From Bacillota bacterium (GTDB taxonomy: Bacteria; Bacillota; Dethiobacteria; DTU022): DNA of 36,840 nt. The notes under the pieces were generated by a model. The model saw nothing but the letters and a program-made list of their open reading frames with translations. It did no database searches and was not told the DNA's origin. Position numbers and translations under genes: made by a program. Of the stretch, positions 16,138 through 23,652 are shown one piece after another; positions within the stretch are counted from its first letter, which is position 1; each line of letters opens with the position of its first letter. The stretch lies in the NCBI GenBank assembly GCA_018400435.1, contig JAGYMW010000018.1, forward strand, positions 1-36,840, in the 5' to 3' direction.

Positions 16138-17252
16138 AAAAAGTAGGTCTTATCGTCAACCCTATTGCCGGCATGGGAGGAAAAGTTGGCCTGAAGGGAA
16201 CCGATGGTCCGCAGATCGTTGAAAAGGCGCTATCCCTGGGAGCGATACCGGAAGCTAACGAGAAGGCGGTCCTGGCCCTGGAGGAGCTATCGGAGAAACG
16301 GGAGAATATTTTGCTGGTTACCTGTCCGGGAAGGATGGGTAAAGAAGCAGGGAAGCGCTGCGGTTTTAATATGGAACTGATCGAAACTATTATGGAGCCG
16401 ACCAGCGCTGCCGATACAGAAAAGGCAGCCGGGGAGATGGTCATCCGCGGTGTTGATCTGCTCCTCTTTGCTGGTGGAGACGGAACGGCGCGCAATATTT
16501 GCTCGGCCCTTGGCGAAAAGTCGGAACTGCCGGTGATCGGGGTTCCGGCAGGGGTAAAAATCCATTCGGCGGTTTATGCCACTAACCCTCGAAGTGCCGG
16601 CAGGTTGGCCAGAAGGTTCCTGACGGAACCGGGATACCCCCTGCGCCGGGCGGAGGTCATGGATATCGATGAAGAAGCTTTCCGCCGCGGTTTTCTTTCT
16701 GCCCGTCTTTATGGTTATCTGACTGTTCCGGAGTCAGAGGGATTAATGCAAAATCTCAAGGTAGGAAAAGCACAAACCGAGAAAGCGGTCCTGGTAGGAA
16801 TCGCTGAATATGTGATTGAAAAAATGGAACGGGATGTCCTCTATATTGTCGGACCGGGGACTACTGCCGCTGCCATAATGGATAGGCTGAACCTGCCCAA
16901 TACACTGCTCGGGGTGGACGTTATTTGCAATAGAGAACTACTGGCAGCCGATGCCAATGAACAGCGGATTCTCGATCTGATTGAAGGGAAAAAAGCAAAA
17001 ATTATTGTCACTGTGATTGGCGGACAGGGCTATCTCTTCGGGCGGGGCAACCAGCAGATCAGCGCAGCGATCATTGAAAAAGTTGGCAAAAAAAATATAA
17101 TCGTTGTAGCGGTTAAGGATAAAATAATAACTCTCGAGCAGGGGCATCTCCTTGTCGATACGGGAAATGATCGGGTTAATGCAATGCTGCAGGGATATAT
17201 CAAAATTATTACTAATTACCGTGAAGAGCTGGTTTATCGACTCTCTTCTTAA
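16134..17252 (+). CDS. ATP-NAD kinase family protein (COG3199/AcoX-like)
   Basis: A 372-residue protein starting [25 protein letters not shown], with the NAD/diacylglycerol kinase phosphate motif [13 protein letters not shown]. A C-terminal portion ([34 protein letters not shown]) is characteristic of the longer NAD-kinase-like group that also accompanies acetoin and lipoyl-dependent dehydrogenase operons (AcoX). Its ATG overlaps the lpdA stop (ATGA), so it is co-expressed with glycine cleavage. A role in turning NADH-linked C1 oxidation into NADPH supply is attractive but unproven; the biochemical role of AcoX-type members is poorly defined. 133 bp of AT-rich DNA follow. Confidence 0.85.
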   Translation: [372 protein letters not shown]

Positions 17253-17306
17253 AAAATAAATATATTATTCCAAATAATTAAACTTCGCAAGGTATAGTAA
17301 AAATTT

Positions 17307-17347
17307 AGTACGTACTTATAAATAGTATGTTATTATAAGTCTATAAT
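17307..17347 (+). promoter_or_regulatory. Palindrome-rich promoter of the diaphorase operon
   Basis: TATAAT at 17342-17347 is a perfect -10 but lacks a good -35 at the right spacing. Just upstream are the 10-bp palindrome AGTACGTACT (17307-17316) and an inverted repeat ACTTATAA (17314-17321) / TTATAAGT (17333-17340). A poor -35 with flanking palindromes suggests activator- or repressor-dependent expression. No named regulator fits. Confidence 0.4.
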
Positions 17348-17385
17348 GTAATCTGTAATAAATATCGAACAAGGAGATGTAACCT

Positions 17386-17952
17386 GTGCAGCTACTGGAA
17401 GGAGAAAGGGAACTGATCCTTTCCACCGTGGAAGAAGTCCTGCAGAACAGCTCCCGGAATCGTGAAGATTTAATTCCATCTTTGCAAAGAGTTCAATCAA
17501 AGCTTGGTTATCTCCCTGCCCTGGCGATGGAGAAATTGGCCGAAGGATTGGATATCCCTGCCGTTGATATTTATGGTATAGCTACATTTTATAACCAGTT
17601 TCGCCTCAACCCGCCGGGTAAGTACCAGGTCAAGGTGTGCATGGGGACCGCCTGTTACATGAAAGGCGGTGAGATTACCCTTGAATCATTTGAGAGACGG
17701 ATGGAGATTGAAGAAGGGGAAACCAGTCCGGACCGCCTCTACAGCCTGGAGCGGGTTGCCTGCGTTGGCTGTTGCACCCTGGCTCCGGTGGTGGTTGTTA
17801 ATGATGATCACATTGAGGGTTATGTTACCCCGACCAGGGTTGACGGGATAATGCTTGAATTTGAGGAAGCGGACCAGAAGGAAGAAGAGACAGAAAAAGA
17901 AACAGAAGAAGAAACGAAAAAAACGGCAGCTGAAGGGGGCAAAAATAAGTGA
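17386..17952 (+). CDS. nuoE: NuoE/HoxE-like [2Fe-2S] subunit of NADH diaphorase
   Basis: A 188-residue thioredoxin-like [2Fe-2S] protein of the NuoE/HndA/HoxE family. The cluster ligands are C85 and C90 (VCMGTACYMKG) and C126 and C130 (ACVGCC). YGIATFYNQFRLNPPGKYQV is the typical preceding block. After about residue 157 there is a lysine/glutamate-rich tail, EEETEKETEEETKKT-like, which is longer than usual and probably disordered. The start is GTG at 17386 after AAGGAGATG. It overlaps the NuoF-like gene by 4 bases. It passes electrons between the flavin subunit and a partner enzyme. Confidence 0.93.
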   Translation: MQLLEGERELILSTVEEVLQNSSRNREDLIPSLQRVQSKLGYLPALAMEKLAEGLDIPAVDIYGIATFYNQFRLNPPGKYQVKVCMGTACYMKGGEITLESFERRMEIEEGETSPDRLYSLERVACVGCCTLAPVVVVNDDHIEGYVTPTRVDGIMLEFEEADQKEEETEKETEEETKKTAAEGGKNK

Positions 17953-19859
17953 GTGCAGACAGCCCCATGGATAACTATGAAAAGCTGTTCGAAGTGGCAA
18001 AGCAAAATGAAGAAGCCCGCCGGGAGAAACCCCGGATTTTGCTTGGCACGGCTTCCTGTGGTGTGGCGGCGGGTGCCCTCCAGGTTAAAGAATTTTTCCT
18101 CAAGGAGATTGAATCTCACGGCCTCGATGCTGAAGTTGTGGAAGTTGGCTGTATTGGACACTGTTATGCCGAGCCGTTGGCGATAATCGCCAAACCAGGT
18201 TTCCCGGCCATAACCTATGGGAATCTTGATGAAGGACTGGTCCATTTGCTGGTTGAAGATTTTCTTGCCGGTGAAGATCCCTGTTATGAATACGCCCTGG
18301 CTGCAGTAGATCGTAACGATGTCTTTCCCACTTTTGAAGATTTCCCCCGTGGTATTTACGAAAATAAACTGATCCTGGAGCAGTGCGGTTATATTGATCC
18401 GGAAAGTATTGACAGCTATATTGAAAAAGACGGTTACCGGGCTCTGGCCAAAGCTTTAAGTGACGAACCTGCCAGGACCCTGGATGAAGTAAAAGCGTCC
18501 AACCTGCGAGGGCGAGGGGGCGCCGGTTTCCCCACCGGGCGGAAATGGGAGACGAGCCTTAAAGCCGGAGGGGATGAAAAATATGTGATTTGCAATGCGG
18601 ACGAAGGTGACCCCGGAGCTTTCATGGATCGAAGTATTCTGGAATCGGATCCCCACCAGGTCATAGAAGGAATGGTTCTTTGCGCCTATGCTATTGGAGC
18701 AACAGAAGGTTATCTCTATATCAGAGCCGAATACCCGCGGGCGGTCAAACGAGTTCGTGAAGCACTGGAGCAGGCCCGGGAAAAAGGGGTGCTTGGTTCT
18801 TCCATCCTCGGAACGGAATTTAACTTCGATCTTCAGGTTTTCCAGGGTGCCGGAGCTTTTGTCTGCGGTGAAGAAACGGCTCTTCTTTCTTCCATCGAAG
18901 GCCGCCGCGGTGTGCCGCGGTACCGCCCGCCTTTTCCGGCCGTGGAGGGCCTGTGGGGTAAACCTACTGTCATTAACAATGTAAAAACTTTTTCATATGT
19001 TCCACATATAATAAACCGCGGAGCAGACTGGTTTAAGAGCATCGGAACCCCGGAAAGCCCGGGTACAGCCGTTTTTTCGCTGGTGGGTAAAGTTGTCAAT
19101 ACCGGGCTGGTTGAAGTGCCCATGGGAACAACCCTGCGGGAATTAATTTTTGAAGTGGGTGGCGGTCTTCCCGACGGTAAGGAATTTAAAGCAGTCCAGA
19201 TCGGGGGCCCTTCCGGTGGATGCCTGCCGGAATCGGCTCTTGATGTGCCCATTGATTTTGATTCCCTTCATGAGGCCGGGGCGATCATGGGATCGGGCGG
19301 CCTGGTGGTGATGGATGAAGATGACTGTATGGTTTCGGTAGCCCACTATTTCCTCGAATTTACTCAGCAGGAATCTTGCGGTAAATGCACTTTCTGCCGC
19401 CTCGGAACGAAACACATGCTTGACATCCTGACAGATATAACCAGGGGGCACGGTGATGAAGAGAGGCTTACTCTGCTGGAAGAACTGGCTGAGGATGTCC
19501 GCGACGGGTCTCTCTGCAATCTGGGACGCACTGCGCCAAATCCGGTTTTAACCACCCTGAAATATTTTAGGGATGAATATAAAGCGCACATTGAGGAGGG
19601 ACGCTGCCCGGCCCGGGCCTGTCGTGATCTGGTTTTATTTTACATAGAACCTTCCAGGTGCAGCAAGCTTTGCAACGTTTGTGTTGGCAGCTGTCCCACG
19701 GAAGCGATTTATACCAGGGACGACGGTTTAAAGGCGATAGACCAGGAGAAATGTGTTAAATGCGACAACTGTCGCAAAGCCTGTCCTCCAGAATATAATG
19801 CAGTAATTAAACTGTCTCCTCCCGTCCTGCCGCCTGAAAAGGAGAAGAAGAGAACATGA
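17949..19859 (+). CDS. nuoF: NuoF/HoxF-like FMN, NADH-binding subunit
   Basis: A 636-residue flavoprotein. The N-terminal thioredoxin-like [2Fe-2S] domain (about residues 15-115) has GTASCGVAAGA and VGCIGHC. The NuoF core follows: GRGGAGFPTGRKW and CNADEGDPGAFMDRSIL (FMN/NADH), then FVCGEETALLSSIEGRRG, and the [4Fe-4S] site ESCGKCTFCRLG. A C-terminal two-cluster ferredoxin has C571-x3-C575-x2-C578-x3-C582 and C602-x2-C605-x2-C608-x3-C612. The first set has one extra residue compared with the usual C-x2-C-x2-C-x3-CP. This layout is that of HndC/HydB subunits of NAD(P)-linked hydrogenases and formate dehydrogenases. The start is GTG overlapping the nuoE stop. Confidence 0.95.
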   Translation: MSADSPMDNYEKLFEVAKQNEEARREKPRILLGTASCGVAAGALQVKEFFLKEIESHGLDAEVVEVGCIGHCYAEPLAIIAKPGFPAITYGNLDEGLVHLLVEDFLAGEDPCYEYALAAVDRNDVFPTFEDFPRGIYENKLILEQCGYIDPESIDSYIEKDGYRALAKALSDEPARTLDEVKASNLRGRGGAGFPTGRKWETSLKAGGDEKYVICNADEGDPGAFMDRSILESDPHQVIEGMVLCAYAIGATEGYLYIRAEYPRAVKRVREALEQAREKGVLGSSILGTEFNFDLQVFQGAGAFVCGEETALLSSIEGRRGVPRYRPPFPAVEGLWGKPTVINNVKTFSYVPHIINRGADWFKSIGTPESPGTAVFSLVGKVVNTGLVEVPMGTTLRELIFEVGGGLPDGKEFKAVQIGGPSGGCLPESALDVPIDFDSLHEAGAIMGSGGLVVMDEDDCMVSVAHYFLEFTQQESCGKCTFCRLGTKHMLDILTDITRGHGDEERLTLLEELAEDVRDGSLCNLGRTAPNPVLTTLKYFRDEYKAHIEEGRCPARACRDLVLFYIEPSRCSKLCNVCVGSCPTEAIYTRDDGLKAIDQEKCVKCDNCRKACPPEYNAVIKLSPPVLPPEKEKKRT

Positions 19860-20512
19860 ACGACTATGTCAACATAACCATAGATGACCGGAAGATCAAG
19901 GCCAGGGCCGGTGAGAAGTTGCTCTGGGTTGCCCTGGATAATGACATTTACATTCCCCATCTCTGCGCGGTCAGGGAGAAAGAACGGTCTAATGCCAGCT
20001 GCCGGCTTTGTTTTGTGGAAATAGAAGGAATGGCTCGTCCAGTCACTTCCTGTACCCAGGTGGTGAGAGAGGAAATGGTCGTCAGAACCAGGAGTACCAG
20101 GATCGATAGACTGGTAAAAACAGCTTTTGAGTTGCTCCTATCCGATCATAATCTTAGCTGCCGGGAGTGCCCTGCCAATGGCAATTGCGAGCTGCAGAAA
20201 ATTGCCAAGGAACGGGGCCTCAAACTGAGACAAAAGCGTTTTAAAGCAATCGAGAGAGATCATACTGTTGATGACAGCCCCGATGAATTTGCTTTTGACC
20301 CCAGCCGCTGTGTGCTATGTGGTCGCTGTATCTGGGCCGACAGGGAAGAAGCGGGCGTAGGAGCGATCGGTTTTGCCAATCGCGGGATCAACAGTGTCAT
20401 AACCACTTTCGAAGGTGTCTCCCTGGCCGAATCGATCTGCACCCAGTGCAAGCTCTGTGTTGAAGCCTGCCCGGTAGGTGCTTTTTATTATAAAAAGGAC
20501 AAAAAAGCCTGA
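19856..20512 (+). CDS. HoxU/NuoG-N-like Fe-S subunit
   Basis: A 218-residue electron-transfer protein equal to the N-terminal part of NuoG, HydA or HoxU. Its plant-type [2Fe-2S] region is LCAVREKERSNASCRLC. The His-Cys [4Fe-4S] motif is HNLSCRECPANGNC, and a two-[4Fe-4S] ferredoxin region contains CVLCGRC and CTQCKLCVEACPVGAF. The chain ends there: no H-cluster domain and no molybdopterin domain follow. It overlaps the NuoF-like stop as ATGA. The three genes form a complete NADH diaphorase module lacking a local catalytic partner. Confidence 0.93.
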   Translation: MNDYVNITIDDRKIKARAGEKLLWVALDNDIYIPHLCAVREKERSNASCRLCFVEIEGMARPVTSCTQVVREEMVVRTRSTRIDRLVKTAFELLLSDHNLSCRECPANGNCELQKIAKERGLKLRQKRFKAIERDHTVDDSPDEFAFDPSRCVLCGRCIWADREEAGVGAIGFANRGINSVITTFEGVSLAESICTQCKLCVEACPVGAFYYKKDKKA

Positions 20513-20537
20513 TAAAGAGGTCGCTCGGGCCGTTATT

Positions 20538-20566
20538 TTTACAATTCCCACCAATTATGATATAAT
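20538..20566 (+). promoter_or_regulatory. Sigma-A-type promoter of the asparagine-synthetase-like gene
   Basis: TTTACA (20538-20543), exactly 17 bp, then TATAAT (20561-20566): 11 of 12 consensus bases at ideal spacing. Transcription should start near 20573, inside the inverted repeat that follows, about 48 bases before the start codon. Confidence 0.8.
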
Positions 20567-20569
20567 GAT

Positions 20570-20599
20570 ATTAGTCTTCTACGTGTGTAGAAGATTAAT
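20570..20599 (+). promoter_or_regulatory. 13-bp inverted repeat at the transcription start
   Basis: 20570-20582 pairs with 20587-20599 through 13 positions (one G-T wobble) around a GTGT loop; the inner eight (TCTTCTAC/GTAGAAGA) are perfect. As RNA it would place a stable hairpin at the very 5' end of the mRNA; as DNA it is a near-palindromic operator just after the -10. No T-run follows, so it is not a terminator. Confidence 0.7.
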
Positions 20600-20620
20600 A
20601 ATTTACCGGAGTTGATATTG

Positions 20621-22075
20621 ATGTCAGGCTTAATTGCCGTGTTTGGTGAGAGTGAGAGTAGTGAAGATCTGGATCCGCTTATAGAAAAGGTGAAATTCAG
20701 AGGAAAACGGTGTGACTGTGAAATTGACGAAGAAAATTGCTCCATGACTTTTCTGAGCGGTAATCAGAAAGAGGAAGATAACGGGTTGCCGTTGGCTGTC
20801 GACGGTTACTTGATGTTTCCTGGAGAAGAAGGAAAAACTATCCAGGGCACAGAAGGCCTGGAGCATTTCTGTAAAATAATGAAAAAAGAAGGGCTTTCCT
20901 GTTTCGATAATATCGAAGGAGAATTTGCTCTTGCTTTTTCCGATGGTAATAGAAGTTGCCTGGTGGCGAGAGATCCCCTGGGAATAAAACCCCTTTATTA
21001 TGCCCGAAAAGACGATACGCTCTATATTGCCTCGGAAATAAAAGCTCTTATTGATCTGGACAGTAAAATCAAAGAGGTGCCTCCCGGCTGTTATTATGAC
21101 AGGAAGAAAGGCTGGGTGAAGTACTATCACCTGCCTCCTCTTGAAGGGAAGAACAGATTATCCCTCGCGGAAGCCGAAGAAAAAATGCGTCATCTGCTGG
21201 CCCTTGCTGTTGAAGAGAGAATTAGCGGGGTTGAAGGTCTTGGCGTTTATCTGAGCGGTGGGTTGGACAGTTCGGTAGTTGCCGCTTTGGCGGCTGAAAT
21301 ATCTGAAGAGCCAATTTCCACTTACACAGTGGGAGTTCAGGGAAGCCGCGACATTGAATATGCGGCCATGGTTGCCGACCGGATCGGTTCGGATCAGCAT
21401 TTCTATACTTACGGGCTTGATGAAATGCTGGAAGTACTTCCGGATGTGATTTATCATCTGGAATCTTTTGACTCTGCCTATGTGCGGTCGTCAATTCCCA
21501 ATTATATTGCTGCCCGTGAGGCTGCTGCCGACGGGCGTCGGGTTATGCTGACAGGTGAAGGTTCGGATGAAATGTTTGCCGGATACAGCTATCTGAAATC
21601 TCTTGATTCTGAAGAAGAGATTACCTCTGAAATTGAAGGCTTTTTCCGGGAATTGAGCCGGACCGGCCTGCAGAGAGTGGATCGCATGAATGCCGCGCAC
21701 GGGCTGGAATGCAGGATTCCTTTCCTGAAGTTAGCTTTGTTGGAACTGGTACGGGAGTTCCCTCTCGATTGGAAGCTGCACGAAGAAAAAGAGGAACCGG
21801 TTGATAAGTGGATTCTCCGCCGGGCTTTTGAAAAAGAAATCGGGACAAAAGTAGCCTGGCGTGAAAAGCAGCAATTTGATCAGGGATCGGGCTCGGCCGG
21901 GATGCTGGAAGCTGTTGCCGAAGAAGAGATCAGCGACAGCGAGTACGCCGCCGAGGCTGAAGCGGCCCCGGTTCCGGTACGAAATAAGGAAGAACTTTAT
22001 TATTTCCGGATTTTCAGGCAGTTTTACCCGGAATCAGTTCTGCCGCTGGTTGGACGATGGAAAAGAACCGGCTAA
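20621..22075 (+). CDS. Asparagine-synthetase-like protein with degenerate glutaminase domain
   Basis: A 484-residue homologue of glutamine-hydrolysing asparagine synthetase (AsnB). The C-terminal synthetase domain looks active: the ATP pyrophosphatase loop SGGLDSS (212-218) and TGEGSDEMFAGYSY are intact. The N-terminal amidotransferase fold is also recognisable (EGEFALAFSD, ARDPLGIKPLYYA). However, the nucleophile normally at Cys2 is serine (MSGLIAVFG), the RGPD site reads RGKR, and the glutamine-binding NGEIYN region reads DGYLMF. It should therefore not hydrolyse glutamine and may use free ammonia, or an amine or carboxylate as beta-lactam synthetase does. The ATG at 20621 has CCGGAG 9 bases upstream. 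It is monocistronic behind a strong promoter and hairpin. Confidence 0.88.
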   Translation: MSGLIAVFGESESSEDLDPLIEKVKFRGKRCDCEIDEENCSMTFLSGNQKEEDNGLPLAVDGYLMFPGEEGKTIQGTEGLEHFCKIMKKEGLSCFDNIEGEFALAFSDGNRSCLVARDPLGIKPLYYARKDDTLYIASEIKALIDLDSKIKEVPPGCYYDRKKGWVKYYHLPPLEGKNRLSLAEAEEKMRHLLALAVEERISGVEGLGVYLSGGLDSSVVAALAAEISEEPISTYTVGVQGSRDIEYAAMVADRIGSDQHFYTYGLDEMLEVLPDVIYHLESFDSAYVRSSIPNYIAAREAAADGRRVMLTGEGSDEMFAGYSYLKSLDSEEEITSEIEGFFRELSRTGLQRVDRMNAAHGLECRIPFLKLALLELVREFPLDWKLHEEKEEPVDKWILRRAFEKEIGTKVAWREKQQFDQGSGSAGMLEAVAEEEISDSEYAAEAEAAPVPVRNKEELYYFRIFRQFYPESVLPLVGRWKRTG

Positions 22076-22193
22076 TAGGGAATATTTGAAAATGCTCCCG
22101 GGTGTTCTGCCGAAATAAAACCTGTTGCTGTAAAATGGAGCGGTGAATTGATCATCAGTGGATATTAAAAATTGTATAAAGGACGGATCAATT

Positions 22194-22844
22194 TTGCGTT
22201 ACAAAGCGGTAATTTTTGATCTTGACGGAACTCTCCTTGATACCCTTGAAGACCTGGCCCTCTCGGTTAACGCTGTTTTGAGACGTTTTGGTTTTCCGGA
22301 ACATGATGTTGAAGCTTATCGATATTTTGCCGGAGACGGTATAGAAATGCTGGTCAGAAGAGCCTTCCCCCAGGAAGAAGGGGAAAAAAGCAATTTTGCC
22401 GATCTGGTAAAGATAGTCAATGAAGAATATGCCCGGCGCTGGCCTGAACATACGAAACCGTACCCGGGCATTCCTGCCCTGCTTGATTTTTTGGAAGAAC
22501 AGCAAATTCCTATGGCTATATTTTCCAATAAACCACATAGATTTGTCAGGCAAACGGTGGAAACCCTTCTCCCTGATTATAAATTTTTTACCGTACAGGG
22601 GCTTGAAGAGGGCATACCGCGAAAACCTGACCCCACCGGTGCTCTACAGATTGTCGAACAAATGCATCTAAAGCCGGAAGAAATCGTTTATGTGGGAGAC
22701 ACCAATACGGATATGCGGACAGCGGCTGCCGGTGGTTTTTATGCAGCAGGAGTTCTCTGGGGTTTCAGGTCGGCCGATGAGTTGCAGAAAGAAGGAGCTC
22801 AATTGCTGGTCAGAGAGCCTCTCCAGTTGAGAGATCTTTTCTGA
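22194..22844 (+). CDS. HAD-family phosphatase (phosphoglycolate-phosphatase-like)
   Basis: A 216-residue HAD hydrolase of the Gph/PpaX type. Motif I is FDLDGTLLDT (nucleophile and acid/base aspartates), motif II IFSNKP, motif III lysine in PRKPDP and motif IV YVGDTNTDM. A helical cap domain lies between motifs I and II. TTG at 22194 is chosen because AAAGGA lies about 10 bases before it and translation then begins MRYKAVIFDLDG; a GTG at 22158 has no close ribosome site. Substrate may be 2-phosphoglycolate or pyrophosphate; sequence alone does not decide. A hairpin terminator follows. Confidence 0.9.
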   Translation: MRYKAVIFDLDGTLLDTLEDLALSVNAVLRRFGFPEHDVEAYRYFAGDGIEMLVRRAFPQEEGEKSNFADLVKIVNEEYARRWPEHTKPYPGIPALLDFLEEQQIPMAIFSNKPHRFVRQTVETLLPDYKFFTVQGLEEGIPRKPDPTGALQIVEQMHLKPEEIVYVGDTNTDMRTAAAGGFYAAGVLWGFRSADELQKEGAQLLVREPLQLRDLF

Positions 22845-22851
22845 GATAATG

Positions 22852-22882
22852 ACCCGGCTGGTATTTAACCGGCCGGGTTTTT
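22852..22882 (+). terminator. Intrinsic terminator after the HAD phosphatase
   Basis: ACCCGGCTGGT (22852-22862) pairs with ACCGGCCGGGT (22868-22878; one G-T pair) around a 5-base loop, followed by a T-run to 22882. It lies 7 bases past the stop codon. Confidence 0.9.
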
Positions 22883-22925
22883 GAAGGCCTGAAGCGAAAG
22901 TGAAACTAAATATCCGGAGGCGAAA

Positions 22926-23636
22926 ATGACGCGTAGCGCCGCTTACCTGGTTGATTTTGATGGGACGGTTACAACCAAAGATCTTTCTTCAGCCCTGGCT
23001 GTTTTTTTCGGCGGTGATAGGTGCTTGGAAGTGGAAGCCCTGTACCGTAAAAGGAAAATATGCATTCGGGAATGGTTGATCAATATAGCCCGCCTTTTGC
23101 CTCCAGATCCGGATTTGCTGCTTTCCAAAACACTGGAGTGGGCGGTAATCCGCCCGGGTTTTGAACAGTTTATTGCTTATGCCCGGGAGCAGGGAAGCCC
23201 GGTGGTTATAGCCAGTGATGGCTTCGGTTTTTATATTGAACCGATTCTTGAAAAATTTGGCTTTTTGGACTGTATTGACTGGATCTATGCCAACAGGACG
23301 GTGGTTGGAGCCGGTGGCCTGCTGGCAGTCCAAACTCCCCATGCCCACCCGGTTTGCCCGGTCTGCGGAAATTGCAAGGCTATTCATGTGTTAAAGCTGA
23401 AGGAAGCTGGCTACCCGGTGATCTATGTTGGAGATGGAAGCAACGATCGCTTTGGAGCTTTCTGGAGTGATCATATCTGTGCCCGCGACAGGCTGGCAAA
23501 TGTTTGTCGTGAACATGATATTAAATTCTCGCCATGGGTTGATTTTTACGATATTATTAAAGTAGACAAACCGGCAATCACTGATCGTGCCGATCGGTCA
23601 CTTTGTTGTCCCATGGGTAGCGGGATTAAAAAGTAA
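22926..23636 (+). CDS. HAD-IB phosphatase, MtnX/SerB-like
   Basis: A 236-residue HAD subclass IB hydrolase. The nucleophile motif VDFDGTVTTKD is at residues 9-19, motif II VIASDGFGFYI, and motif III/IV K(L)KEAGYPVIYVGDGSNDRFGA. The pattern resembles MtnX (methionine salvage phosphatase) and phosphoserine phosphatases. An extra CPVCGNC (C144, C147, C150) lies between motifs II and III, suggesting a bound metal. No other methionine salvage gene is in the window, so the substrate is open. GGAGG precedes the ATG. It runs into the sirtuin gene 16 bp later. Confidence 0.85.
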   Translation: MTRSAAYLVDFDGTVTTKDLSSALAVFFGGDRCLEVEALYRKRKICIREWLINIARLLPPDPDLLLSKTLEWAVIRPGFEQFIAYAREQGSPVVIASDGFGFYIEPILEKFGFLDCIDWIYANRTVVGAGGLLAVQTPHAHPVCPVCGNCKAIHVLKLKEAGYPVIYVGDGSNDRFGAFWSDHICARDRLANVCREHDIKFSPWVDFYDIIKVDKPAITDRADRSLCCPMGSGIKK

Positions 23637-23652
23637 AAGCGGGGAGTCCCTG

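Noticed and set aside
19856-20512. Iron-only hydrogenase HydA
   Set aside because: The chain stops after the ferredoxin-like clusters; none of the H-cluster cysteine motifs are present here or in the other frames just downstream.
20515-20540. Possible intrinsic terminator after the diaphorase operon
   Set aside because: The only pairing is a 6-bp stem with a wobble and a long loop before a broken T-run; too weak to list.
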